64,000 nucleotides of DNA from CAZQQN01 sp964595485. GTDB lineage: Bacteria > Bacteroidota > Bacteroidia > CAILMK01 > CAYYUA01. Shown here piece after piece: positions 45,232 through 53,164 of the stretch. The stretch covers positions 1 to 64,000 of the forward strand of contig CAZQQN010000008.1 of NCBI GenBank assembly GCA_964595485.1, given 5' to 3'. Position 1 is the stretch's first letter; every line of letters begins with the position of its first letter. Below the pieces are notes generated by a model. It was given only the letters and a program-made list of their open reading frames with translations, searched no databases and had not been told where the DNA came from. The position numbers and the translations under genes were made by a program.

Positions 45232-46650
45232 TTAAGTTTTCACAACACCCCGCTCATCGATAATGGAATCTTCCTGGTACTGAGCTTCTGAATTGATCTT
45301 CCACAGGTCATGAGATTCAGCGTTAGTAATATTTTGAGCCGCTAAAATACCCATCAGTATGCTATGGTCCTGATTCGTATAGTTAAATGCCCCATACCTG
45401 CCAATGGCCTGTAAGCCCATTACCTGATCCAGGTAATTTTTAACAACATCCAGATGGTTTTTATAACCTTTCTGGTAAATGGGGTAGCATCGCGGAATGC
45501 GATAGACGTAACCATCCAGGATTGCTTCTTCGTTAATGATCCTTGATTGCCTTAGCTCTTGGCTTGCTAATGCTATTAACGCAGAATCACCTTTTTGCCA
45601 GAAATCATCCTCGAATGAGCACCAATATTCCAGGGCCAGAATAGTAGCCTTTTCATTGCCGTAAAGGTTTTCCGACCAGTTACGGAAGTTCGTGATTCGA
45701 CCTACTTTAAGCCCTTGAGAATGAATGTATAACCAATTATCCGGGAAAACATCAGGGCTATCAATTTTCAGATAAACCAGGATGGTATTCCTGAATTGCA
45801 ATTGGTTAGCAGCATCTTTCACTGCTTCATCGACCCTGGGAAGGCTTTTGACTAAAAGGGTAATGGGCATGGATGAAATAACAGCATCGCAATCAATTAT
45901 TTCGCCATTTTTTAAAACCAGGCCATTCACCTTCTGGTCATCATTAGTTTTTATTTGATTGATTGGTGATCCCAGGTAAATTTGATTGCCACTTTCCCTG
46001 ATATATTCGGCCATTCTACTGTATATCATGCCTGTGCCATAAATGGGATACGCAAAACGGTCTGCCAGGGTTTTATGCTTGGTGCCTCCACTGCTAAAAG
46101 CATTCTTAATAGCTTCCCAAAGATCGAGGTTCTTAATACGCTGAACGGCAAAATCTTTATCTAACTGATCACAAGGGATCCCCCACAATTTTTCGCTGTA
46201 GGATTTAAAAAAATGTTCATATAGCCGCTTACCGAATTTACGGGTCGCCCATTCCTCGAAGTTGTCGGCATCAACCTTATTACGTTGTAAATACTGGTAA
46301 AAATAGCTTAGCAAGGAAAGTAAAGCCTCTAAAGGCCCGAGTTTCCATAAAGTTTCAAAAGGCTTGAGGGGATAATGGAAAAATTGTGCCTTGTAATAGA
46401 TCCGGGTAAGCCGGTTAACCATCCTATAGTCATCTCCTGCCACTTCCAGCCATAGCCCATTCACTTTTGAATCACTGCTGAAAAACCGGTGCGGCCCAAT
46501 ATCCACAGTTTGACCCCATAAATGAATGGATTTTGACATGCCGCCAATATCTCCAGAAGCTTCAAAAACTTCCACCTCATACCCGGCCTTGGTTAATTCA
46601 TAAGCCGCGGTTAAACCTGCTGGTCCAGCTCCTATAACGGCGATTTTCAT
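45232..46650 (-). CDS. UDP-galactopyranose mutase-like flavoprotein
   Basis: The 472-residue protein has the FAD motif GAGPAGLTAAYEL (7-19). DIGPHRFFS, RIYYKAQFFHYPLKP and KSYSEKLWGIPCDQL recall UDP-galactopyranose mutase and other HemY/Glf-like flavoproteins of surface-polysaccharide loci. It could convert a sugar nucleotide to its furanose form, or oxidise or reduce a sugar or lipid. It is longer than classical Glf (about 370-390 residues) and lacks an obvious match to some of that enzyme's motifs, so the substrate is open. The ATG start is firm. Confidence 0.75.
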   Translation of the reverse strand: MKIAVIGAGPAGLTAAYELTKAGYEVEVFEASGDIGGMSKSIHLWGQTVDIGPHRFFSSDSKVNGLWLEVAGDDYRMVNRLTRIYYKAQFFHYPLKPFETLWKLGPLEALLSLLSYFYQYLQRNKVDADNFEEWATRKFGKRLYEHFFKSYSEKLWGIPCDQLDKDFAVQRIKNLDLWEAIKNAFSSGGTKHKTLADRFAYPIYGTGMIYSRMAEYIRESGNQIYLGSPINQIKTNDDQKVNGLVLKNGEIIDCDAVISSMPITLLVKSLPRVDEAVKDAANQLQFRNTILVYLKIDSPDVFPDNWLYIHSQGLKVGRITNFRNWSENLYGNEKATILALEYWCSFEDDFWQKGDSALIALASQELRQSRIINEEAILDGYVYRIPRCYPIYQKGYKNHLDVVKNYLDQVMGLQAIGRYGAFNYTNQDHSILMGILAAQNITNAESHDLWKINSEAQYQEDSIIDERGVVKT

Positions 46651-46957
46651 TTCCTATAACAATTTATTCAGTTAGCGAGTCAAACCCTCAAAAATGCCTT
46701 CCACAGAAAGATTTTTTAATTTAAAAGGCAAAGTTAAAAGTAACTTCAGTAACAAATGGGTTAAAAATCCAGAATTACTTTCTATTGGAGCAAAATTACC
46801 GCTCTATTATTCATCTTTTTACAGTAGGCTCCTATTTTACGATCGTAAACAGCAAGCCAGGTCGGCCTTTACCTCCTTTTTAGTGCTTCTCCTGTCCTAC
46901 CTATCACGTCATCAAATTTTATTTTCTTTGCTGAAGTTAACGTAAAAACTGTCATAA
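46651..46957. other. Divergent gap between flavoprotein and DUF819 genes
   Basis: The gap carries the flavoprotein promoter at 46729-46756. A second minus-strand CAAAATTA lies at 46791-46798. An 83-codon open frame on the plus strand (46694-46945) has no recognisable protein features and I do not accept it. No promoter matching the consensus was seen for the DUF819 gene. Confidence 0.55.
46729..46756 (-). promoter_or_regulatory. Promoter for the flavoprotein gene
   Basis: On the minus strand TTTG (46756-46753), a 16-bp spacer and TAACTTTG (46736-46729) resemble the Bacteroidota consensus, with a spacer 1 bp short of the usual range. The ATG is 78 bp downstream. Confidence 0.45.
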
Positions 46958-48625
46958 ATGAAATTTTCCAGGAATAACGGCTTTTTTCAGTGGCTTTCAA
47001 TTCTTGCCCTACTCCCCCTAATCCTTTCGAATCATTCTCTAAAAGCTGAAAAGTCTGGTAACAGTGATATAAAACTTGAGCCGGTAGAAAGCCAGGATTT
47101 AGCTAATCTTGATGAACAGGACTATACAAGAATAAGCTTCCATTCTCACAAGTCCACTTACTTTGCTGATCAAACATCCCGGTTTCTCCTGGATTTTAGC
47201 ACGCTCGACAAAGAACAATTTCAAGGCAGTACATTAACCATTACCATTAATCAGGAAGATCACAAGTTAACGGAAATAAAACCCGTTCTTATCACCGGAT
47301 TAAAAACGGGCGATGTCAATATCCATGTAAAAACCAGCGGTGATGAAAAACAGCTTGGCAGCATGGAATTCAAATTCATGGCAAAAAAACCCGTTTTCAC
47401 CAATGATGCCATTGTTTTAGGCATACTTGTTATCCTTTTAGCCCTGATATTTGTTACCTCTAAGAGCGATATTCCCTTTTTCAAGAAATTCTACACTTAC
47501 GTACCTCCTTTATTATTGTGTTACTTTTTACCGGCCCTGCTAAACTCCTTGGGCGTTTTTTCCGGTGAAATTTCCCATTTATACCACATTGCTTCCCGTT
47601 ACTTGTTGCCGGCAAGCTTGGTTTTACTAACCCTTAGCATTGACCTTCAGGGGGTTAGAAAGTTAGGTTCAAAAGCGGTTATTATGTTCTTCACAGGAAC
47701 AGTAGGTATTGTCATTGGTGGTCCTTTAGCGGTATTAATAGTTTCCACATTTGCTCCGGAAATCGTAGGGGGAGCAGGCCCAGATGCAGTCTGGCGAGGA
47801 TTAACAACGGTAGCCGGTAGCTGGATTGGTGGTGGAGCCAACCAGACAGCAATGTATGAGGTATTTGGCGCCAGCGGCCAATTATTTTCAGCCATGATTG
47901 CTGTGGATGTGATTGTTGCCAATATTTGGATGGCCTTCTTATTGTACGGAGCAGGTATATCCAGTAAGATCGATAAAATCTTTAATGCCGATGCCTCAGC
48001 AATAGACGAGGTAAGACAGCGGATAGAGAATTACAATCTAAGCGTAGCTCGCATTCCTACATTCCCGGATCTAATGAATTTAGCGGCAGTAGGCTTAGGT
48101 ATTACCGCAGTAGGGCACCTTATAGCTGATAACATAGCACCTTACATTCAAGAGACTGCCCCGTATTTAAGTAAGTTCAGTTTAACCTCTAAATTTTTCT
48201 GGATTATCGTTGTTGTTACTACGGCAGGCTTGGTATTGTCATTTACCAAGGCAAGGCGGCTGGAAGGCGTTGGGGCTTCCAAGATGGGTAGTGTTTTCTT
48301 ATACATCTTAGTAGCAAGTATTGGTATGCACATGAACATATTAGCGATCTTTGACAATCCAGGGCTATTTATGGTTGGCGGTATTTGGATGCTTATCCAC
48401 GTGATAATACTGCTTAGTGTGGGTAAGTTAATCAAGGCCCCATTTTTCTTCACAGCTGTCGGAAGTAAAGCCAATATTGGTGGTGCCGCATCGGCACCGA
48501 TCGTAGCATCAGCTTTCCACCCATCCCTTGCTCCGGTAGGTGTGCTATTAGCTGTACTTGGCTACGCTATTGGAACCTATGCAGCCTGGTTCTGCGGGAT
48601 TTTATTACAGGTGGTGGGCGCATAG
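46958..48625 (+). CDS. DUF819 integral membrane protein with exported N-terminal domain
   Basis: The C-terminal 400 residues (from about 150) match the DUF819/YjcL family of putative transporters, with about ten membrane segments. Glycine-rich segments include GSWIGGGANQTAMYEVFG and SKANIGGAASAPIVASAF. The N-terminal part is unusual: a signal-like helix (1-30), then about 115 hydrophilic residues with beta-strand character (FADQTSRFLLDFSTL, TLTITINQED, GDVNIHVKTSGD), then the first DUF819 helix at about 153. The ectodomain would lie in the periplasm. The substrate of DUF819 proteins is unknown. No partner gene is adjacent. Confidence 0.85.
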   Translation: MKFSRNNGFFQWLSILALLPLILSNHSLKAEKSGNSDIKLEPVESQDLANLDEQDYTRISFHSHKSTYFADQTSRFLLDFSTLDKEQFQGSTLTITINQEDHKLTEIKPVLITGLKTGDVNIHVKTSGDEKQLGSMEFKFMAKKPVFTNDAIVLGILVILLALIFVTSKSDIPFFKKFYTYVPPLLLCYFLPALLNSLGVFSGEISHLYHIASRYLLPASLVLLTLSIDLQGVRKLGSKAVIMFFTGTVGIVIGGPLAVLIVSTFAPEIVGGAGPDAVWRGLTTVAGSWIGGGANQTAMYEVFGASGQLFSAMIAVDVIVANIWMAFLLYGAGISSKIDKIFNADASAIDEVRQRIENYNLSVARIPTFPDLMNLAAVGLGITAVGHLIADNIAPYIQETAPYLSKFSLTSKFFWIIVVVTTAGLVLSFTKARRLEGVGASKMGSVFLYILVASIGMHMNILAIFDNPGLFMVGGIWMLIHVIILLSVGKLIKAPFFFTAVGSKANIGGAASAPIVASAFHPSLAPVGVLLAVLGYAIGTYAAWFCGILLQVVGA

Positions 48626-48650
48626 CTTTCAGAATACTAAAGTTAGCTAA

Positions 48651-48677
48651 TACCCTCGCTAAGAAGTCCAGAGGGTA
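48651..48677. repeat. Inverted repeat between convergent genes
   Basis: TACCCTC (48651-48657) and GAGGGTA (48671-48677) are perfect 7-bp arms with a 13-nt loop. It lies 25 bp after the DUF819 stop. No strong T run follows. Confidence 0.35.
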
Positions 48678-48706
48678 CATAACTTCCTTAAAGCTTCACA
48701 ATAACC

Positions 48707-48728
48707 TTGACTTTGACAGGAAAGTCAA
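48707..48728. repeat. Second inverted repeat between convergent genes
   Basis: TTGACTTT (48707-48714) and AAAGTCAA (48721-48728) form a perfect 8-bp stem with a 6-nt loop, 29 bp after the first repeat. Together they could end transcription from either side. Confidence 0.35.
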
Positions 48729-48760
48729 TCAATGGTTAGTAAAAAGCAATGACAGCTCTT

Positions 48761-49117
48761 TTACAAAAAAGCCTTCTGAAAAAGGGAGTTCAATAATGAT
48801 TGAATGATACTGAATAATAAAGCCCACCAAAAATTTAAAACACTGAAACCGGGAACGACCCATTCAACTAAATAAACCATTAATACATTAACGACCAGAA
48901 GGAATAAACCAAAGGTCAAAACGGTGATCGGGAATGAAATGATCATGAGTAAGGGCTTTAAATAAGTATTAGCAAAGGCTAATAGAAAAGCTACCAAGAC
49001 AGCAACCCAAAAACCACTTACTTCAACACCTGAAAGAAGATAAGCCGTCAACAGAACCGCTACTCCAGCAATGATCAAGCGTATAATACGGGCTAATAAA
49101 CCTTCATTTTGTTCCAT
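48761..49117 (-). CDS. Phage-holin-family membrane protein (YvlD/4TM type)
   Basis: The 118-residue protein has four membrane helices (about 9-25, 30-48, 55-80, 88-112) with few charged residues. The pattern and the segment AFANTYLKPLLMIISFPITVLTFGLF are typical of the YvlD family, sometimes called the mycobacterial four-transmembrane phage holin superfamily. No phage genes are near, so holin activity is unlikely. The gene follows the quinone oxidoreductase by 4 bp and is probably co-transcribed. Function unknown. Confidence 0.85.
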   Translation of the reverse strand: MEQNEGLLARIIRLIIAGVAVLLTAYLLSGVEVSGFWVAVLVAFLLAFANTYLKPLLMIISFPITVLTFGLFLLVVNVLMVYLVEWVVPGFSVLNFWWALLFSIIQSLLNSLFQKAFL

Positions 49118-49121
49118 ACAA

Positions 49122-50102
49122 TCATGGATTTGCGTTAATTTCTAAAATGACTTTACCCTTAGCCTGGTTTTGAGATACATAAGCATGAGCAGCTGAGGCA
49201 TCAGTAATGGGATAGACCCTATCAACACAGGGTAAAATTTGACCAGTACGATAAGCTTGCAACACCTCTTTTTTGATGGCTTCTGCCAAGGATTTTTTTA
49301 CCGGTAACAGCTGGTTGCGCAAGGTAGAACCACGTAGCAGGATATTCTTAGCTAAAATTTGCGCCATGTTTATCCTGGACTTAATACCACCTAAAAGGCC
49401 AATTAACAACCAATGTCCTTGAAATGATAAAACATCCGTATGAAGTTTAGCATAGTTGCTGTCCCCAATTGTGTCAAGTACAAGCTGGATACCTTTCGGA
49501 GCCCTATCAAGTATGCTTTCGCGCAGATCATTGGTTTGATGATTAAAGACATAGTCCGCGCCCAAATTACGACAAAATTCAGCCTTTTCCTGATTGCCGG
49601 TTGTCGCAAAAACATTGGCACCGAATAGCTTTGCTATTTGAATAGCCTTAGAGCCAACACCGCCTGCCGCAGAATGGATCAGTACATTATTGCCTGGCTT
49701 AAGCTGGCCTAATTGTATCAAATTGAGATAGCTGGTGAATAAAGCTTCCGGGACAGCTGCCCCTTGCGTAGCATCCCAATCAGAGGGCATCGGTAGCAAC
49801 AAATCAGCAGGAACTGCTACTTCCTCTGCGTAACCACCGCCGGGGAGCAAAGCCATAACCGGATCTCCGGCGTTCCATTCTTTTACTTCTTTTCCGACCG
49901 CTTTCACATAACCTGCGACCTCAAGACCAAGAATGTTGGAAGCGCCCTCCGGAGGCGGATATAAACCCTTCACTTGCAGTAAGTCAGCCCGGTTGACCCC
50001 AGCTGCCTGGACACCAACTATAACTTCATGAGATGCAACAGGTGGGCGCTTAATGTCCTCCCAAAGGAGTTCCTGATCTTGATTAACCTGGATAGCTTTC
50101 AT
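49122..50102 (-). CDS. NAD(P)H-quinone oxidoreductase, zinc-free MDR family
   Basis: The 326-residue protein belongs to the medium-chain dehydrogenase/reductase group of quinone oxidoreductases (PIG3/QOR-like), which reduce quinones and related electrophiles with NADPH. It has a GroES-like N-terminal half with VQAAGVNRADLLQVKGLYPPP, and the cofactor motif HSAAGGVGSKAIQIAKLFGA near residue 143. The structural-zinc cysteines of alcohol dehydrogenases are absent. It starts 6 bp after purQ and 4 bp before the holin-like gene. Confidence 0.92.
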   Translation of the reverse strand: MKAIQVNQDQELLWEDIKRPPVASHEVIVGVQAAGVNRADLLQVKGLYPPPEGASNILGLEVAGYVKAVGKEVKEWNAGDPVMALLPGGGYAEEVAVPADLLLPMPSDWDATQGAAVPEALFTSYLNLIQLGQLKPGNNVLIHSAAGGVGSKAIQIAKLFGANVFATTGNQEKAEFCRNLGADYVFNHQTNDLRESILDRAPKGIQLVLDTIGDSNYAKLHTDVLSFQGHWLLIGLLGGIKSRINMAQILAKNILLRGSTLRNQLLPVKKSLAEAIKKEVLQAYRTGQILPCVDRVYPITDASAAHAYVSQNQAKGKVILEINANP

Positions 50103-50108
50103 CTTGCA

Positions 50109-50804
50109 TTAAGATTCTAAAGCGGGCTGAATGATTCCTGACAATACTTTTGCGCCATCGGTATTACCAAGTACATCCTCAGCAGCTCGCTCAGGATGTG
50201 GCATTAGACCGAAAACATTGCGGTTTTGGTTACAAATGCCCGCAATGCCATCTACCGAGCCATTCGGATTTGCGGCTTCAGAAAAATGGCCTTCTTTATC
50301 GCAATACCGAAATAAAATCCGGTCTTCTGATTTCAATTTATCAATGGTTTCCTGATGAGCGAAGTAACGCCCCTCGCCATGCGCAACAGGCATTTTGAGA
50401 ACTTCATTGGTACCGATATCCCGGGTTAAGAGCGAATTACTGGTAACCGGTTGTACAAAAAGGTTATTGCAAATGAATTTTTGATTAAGGTTCTCAATCA
50501 AGGCTCCGGGTAAAAGCTGAGCCTCACATAATACCTGGAACCCATTGCAAATACCCAAAACATATCCTCCACGGCTGGCATAGTCAATAATATCTTCCAT
50601 GATAGGCGAAAACCTGGCAACAGCACCAGCTCTGAGGTAATCCCCATGGGCAAAGCCACCCGGTAATACAATAAAGTCACAATCTTTCAAACCCCGCTCT
50701 TTATGCCAAAGCGGTTCTACTTCCTGTTGAAAAACATTGCGAAGGGTATGGATGGTATCTCCATCACAGTTTGAACCCGGAAAGATTACTACACCAAATT
50801 TCAT
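50109..50804 (-). CDS. purQ: Phosphoribosylformylglycinamidine synthase subunit PurQ
   Basis: PurQ is the glutaminase subunit that feeds ammonia to PurL in purine synthesis. The 231-residue class I glutamine amidotransferase starts FGVVIFPGSNCDGDT. The nucleophile cysteine lies in LGICNGFQVLCEA, and the His-Glu pair near GLMPHPERAAED. The PurL and PurS partners are not in the window. The ATG lies 4 bp after a -7 element, so the transcript is probably leaderless or nearly so. Confidence 0.96.
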   Translation of the reverse strand: MKFGVVIFPGSNCDGDTIHTLRNVFQQEVEPLWHKERGLKDCDFIVLPGGFAHGDYLRAGAVARFSPIMEDIIDYASRGGYVLGICNGFQVLCEAQLLPGALIENLNQKFICNNLFVQPVTSNSLLTRDIGTNEVLKMPVAHGEGRYFAHQETIDKLKSEDRILFRYCDKEGHFSEAANPNGSVDGIAGICNQNRNVFGLMPHPERAAEDVLGNTDGAKVLSGIIQPALES

Positions 50805-50808
50805 AAGG

Positions 50809-50816
50809 CAAAGTTA
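50809..50816 (-). promoter_or_regulatory. -7 element for the purQ operon
   Basis: The plus strand reads CAAAGTTA, so the minus strand reads TAACTTTG, matching TAnnTTTG. Only 4 bp separate it from the ATG. Confidence 0.5.
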
Positions 50817-50898
50817 TGGGTTCCTGCATTATTTATCGAAAACTAAGTAGCACTTATCTTTATAATCATACCCCTTCATAAGGATAAAAAAACCTTCC

Positions 50899-51025
50899 TG
50901 CCAAATTGTTATGCAAATTCGACTTACTAACCTGACGAAAAAGACAGGTCGATTGTTTTTTTGACGTACTATTCTGCCAAACTTTTTCAATCATTGTCAA
51001 AAATGCATTTGGCACTGCTTGGCAA
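50899..51025 (+). promoter_or_regulatory. Four TGCCAAA-type sites upstream of the Hsp20 genes
   Basis: TGCCAAA occurs at 50899-50905 and 50975-50981. Its complement TTTGGCA is at 51008-51014, and a near-copy CTTGGCA is at 51018-51024. The last two are one helical turn apart, and the last overlaps the region just before AAGCTTTG (51026-51033), a one-mismatch -7 element. This suggests an operator for the first Hsp20 gene. Confidence 0.4.
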
Positions 51026-51068
51026 AAGCTTTGTAATAAAGAGGGGGAAAACAAAAAAATAAACCATT

Positions 51069-51494
51069 ATGGCACTCTTAAGAACAAATGAAACGAATTT
51101 TCCAGGACGGCTATCAGATGTATTAGATCAGTTTTTTGAGGAAGCTAACCGCAGCTCTAATGGAGGTAGCTTTGTTCCTTCTGTTGATTTATCGGAGACG
51201 GATAAAAGCTATGAGGTAGAAACCCATCTACCAGGCATGAAGAAAGATGATATCAATGTAGAGGTTGACGGTAATACACTTAAAATTACTGGTGAAAAGC
51301 AAAGGAATAAAGAGGATAAGGAAAAAGCTTTTCACCGGATTGAAAGTGAGTACGGCCATTTCCGAAGGGAATTACAAATACCTGAAGATGGGGATTTCGA
51401 GAGCATTGAAGCCAAATATGAAAATGGTGTTTTGCACTTGAGCATTCCAAAATCCAAAAAGAAAGAAAACACAAAAAAAATCGATATCAAATGA
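51069..51494 (+). CDS. Small heat-shock protein (Hsp20/alpha-crystallin)
   Basis: The 141-residue protein binds unfolding proteins and prevents aggregation. The alpha-crystallin domain spans about 35-135, with HLPGMKKDDINVEVDGNTL and the closing GVLHLSIPKSKKK. The N-terminal LDQFFEEANRSS region is short. It lies 63 bp before a similar Hsp20 gene and forms a tandem pair. Expression is probably heat-induced; the TGCCAAA sites are the candidate control element. No CIRCE repeat was found. Confidence 0.94.
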   Translation: MALLRTNETNFPGRLSDVLDQFFEEANRSSNGGSFVPSVDLSETDKSYEVETHLPGMKKDDINVEVDGNTLKITGEKQRNKEDKEKAFHRIESEYGHFRRELQIPEDGDFESIEAKYENGVLHLSIPKSKKKENTKKIDIK

Positions 51495-51546
51495 TGGTTT
51501 CAGCTATAGCTAAACTAAACTGAAAACCATTGTCGAACAAAAAAAA

Positions 51547-51553
51547 GGAGGTG
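51547..51553 (+). promoter_or_regulatory. Strong Shine-Dalgarno before the second Hsp20 gene
   Basis: GGAGGTG, within the longer match AAAGGAGGTG, is complementary to the usual 3' end of 16S rRNA. It lies 4 bp before the ATG. Nothing comparable sits correctly before other genes of this window, in keeping with the weak use of such sites in Bacteroidota. Confidence 0.6.
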
Positions 51554-51557
51554 AGTT

Positions 51558-51995
51558 ATGACACTTATAAAAGCTAACGAACCCAGAATCCCGAGCTTGA
51601 CAGGATCCTTCAGCAACATGTTAGATCGTTTCTTTGATGAAGCTGTTAAAACACCAGGAACATTGGGTAATTTCATGCCAACCGTAGACTTGAAAGAAGA
51701 TGATAACAATTATGAAATTGATGTAAGCGTTCCTGGCATGAAGAAGGATGACATCAATCTGGAATTAGATGGTCAAACCTTACACATAAGTGGCGAAAAA
51801 GAAAAGAAAGATGATGACAAGCAAAAAACTTATCACAGGGTAGAATCCACTTATGGCTATTTTGAAAGGTATTTCACCTTACCCGATAATGCTAAGGTTG
51901 ATGAAATTGATGCCCAATATGAGGAAGGTGTTTTGAAGATCAGCATCCCCAAAGATAAGGAAAAGACCGAAACAAAGAAGATCGACATCAAGTAA
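51558..51995 (+). CDS. Small heat-shock protein (Hsp20/alpha-crystallin), second copy
   Basis: The 145-residue protein is paralogous with the preceding gene, with the same domain core (SVPGMKKDDINLELDGQTL, GVLKISIPKDKEK) and a different N-terminus. It has a near-consensus Shine-Dalgarno sequence and a strong terminator after its stop, so a single transcript from the 51069 gene is likely, with extra translation of the second copy. Two copies may form mixed oligomers. Confidence 0.94.
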   Translation: MTLIKANEPRIPSLTGSFSNMLDRFFDEAVKTPGTLGNFMPTVDLKEDDNNYEIDVSVPGMKKDDINLELDGQTLHISGEKEKKDDDKQKTYHRVESTYGYFERYFTLPDNAKVDEIDAQYEEGVLKISIPKDKEKTETKKIDIK

Positions 51996-52031
51996 GCTAA
52001 CAAAACTTGCTTGCTGTTTGAACTGTTTGCT

Positions 52032-52063
52032 AAAAAGCCCACTTATGCCGGTGGGCTTTTTTT
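52032..52063 (+). terminator. Rho-independent terminator after the Hsp20 pair
   Basis: AAAAAGCCCAC (52032-52042) and GTGGGCTTTTT (52051-52061) form an 11-bp stem with an 8-nt loop, and the T run continues to 52063. Confidence 0.92.
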
Positions 52064-52080
52064 AATGCAAATGTTAAAAT

Positions 52081-52136
52081 AATTGACCAACCCTCTGAAA
52101 GTAATATTGGTAATAAACCATTTCAGCTGGTCAATT
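52081..52136. repeat. Nested hairpin between convergent transcription units
   Basis: AATTGACCA (52081-52089) pairs with TGGTCAATT (52128-52136). Inside, CTGAAA (52095-52100) pairs with TTTCAG (52121-52126), and TGGT (52108-52111) pairs with ACCA (52117-52120) around a 5-nt loop. Internal asymmetries are small. It lies 18 bp after the Hsp20 terminator and 120 bp from the 3' end of the histone-deacetylase-like gene. Confidence 0.5.
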
Positions 52137-52255
52137 ATACCATCCGGACGAAGGAGGGAGTGTTATTAGGTTAAATGATTAAGTAATAATGCTTTTTAAC
52201 TATAGTCATGATTGGTTTACCTACTCTGTAACGGGTCATAAGATTAGATCTTGAA

Positions 52256-53158
52256 CTAGCCAAATAATTCCTGCCCAAGGCGGTAAGTATTGCAGTGAGC
52301 ATCTAAAATTTCCCGGAGGCTATTAGAATACCCTCCTCCCATTACTGCTGTTAGCGGAATTCCGTACTGCCGGGCCATTTTCAAAACCATCCTGTCACGT
52401 TCCTTAGTGCCTGATTTTGAGATATTTAATCGCCCCAACTTGTCGTTAGCCAAAATATCTACACCAGCTTGGTAAAAAATAAAATCAGGATTAACCTTTT
52501 GAACTAAGTAAGGCAAATAATCCCCAAGCAAGGATAAATAATACTCATCCTTCGTCCCTTCAGGTAAGGGCAAATCAAGGTCAGAAAAATCCTTAGTATG
52601 GGGAAAATTCCTGGCTCCATGCATACTGAATGTAAAAACACGAGGTTCCTCTTTGAAAATAGATGCTGTACCATTTCCCTGGTGAACATCCAGGTCTATA
52701 ACCAGGATTTGCCTCATCTTCATGTGCCTTAACAGGTAATTAGCCCCCACCGCAATATCATTGAAGATACAATACCCTTCACCCGTGTCTTTTGAGGCAT
52801 GGTGCGTACCCCCTGCTACATTGAACGCTATGCCTGTATCCATAGCAGAAATCGCTGCCTGGATTGTCCCGTAGGTAATGCAGAATTCCCTCTTCAACAA
52901 TTGTTCACTGTATGGGAAGCCTATGCGTCTTGCTGCTTTTCTTGAAATGGTACCAGCTTGCAGCTGCGCTATGTAATCCTGGTCATGTACCTCACGAATA
53001 AGGTTTTCTGACATCCAATCCGGACTAAAAAACTGTTCTTCAGTAGCTGTCCCTTCATACACCAATTGCTCTGGGATCAACTCGTACTTCATCATTGGAA
53101 AACGATGGTGGGCCGGAAGCGGATGTTTGTAAATGGGATCATAAGCAATACGAATCAC
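52256..53158 (-). CDS. Histone deacetylase superfamily hydrolase
   Basis: The 300-residue protein has the arginase/deacetylase fold motifs of class II-like bacterial deacetylases: GGTHHASKDTGEGYCIFND with the catalytic His pair, DLDVHQGNGTASIF with the metal-binding Asp and His, QAGVDILANDKLG and the catalytic-tyrosine segment MGGGYS. Known bacterial members deacetylate polyamines, small amides or lysines. The start is GTG, 6 bp after ftcD. The gene appears to belong to the hutI-ftcD operon, although deacetylation has no place in histidine breakdown. Confidence 0.92.
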   Translation of the reverse strand: MIRIAYDPIYKHPLPAHHRFPMMKYELIPEQLVYEGTATEEQFFSPDWMSENLIREVHDQDYIAQLQAGTISRKAARRIGFPYSEQLLKREFCITYGTIQAAISAMDTGIAFNVAGGTHHASKDTGEGYCIFNDIAVGANYLLRHMKMRQILVIDLDVHQGNGTASIFKEEPRVFTFSMHGARNFPHTKDFSDLDLPLPEGTKDEYYLSLLGDYLPYLVQKVNPDFIFYQAGVDILANDKLGRLNISKSGTKERDRMVLKMARQYGIPLTAVMGGGYSNSLREILDAHCNTYRLGQELFG

Positions 53159-53164
53159 AACGGC

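Noticed and set aside
46694..46945. Open frame of 83 codons in the gap before the DUF819 gene
   Set aside because: It has no recognisable domain, no promoter on its strand, unusual residue composition for a membrane or soluble protein, and overlaps a promoter of the opposite strand.
48761..49117. Holin-like gene as a sign of prophage
   Set aside because: No integrase, tail, capsid or lysis genes are nearby, and the gene is packed in a purQ operon; the family occurs widely outside phages.
51009..51024. Sequence TTGGCACTGCTTGGCA as a sigma-54 promoter for Hsp20
   Set aside because: The GG and GC elements are 9 bp apart instead of the required 10, and the -12 half does not read TTGC. I treat it as part of the TGCCAAA repeats.
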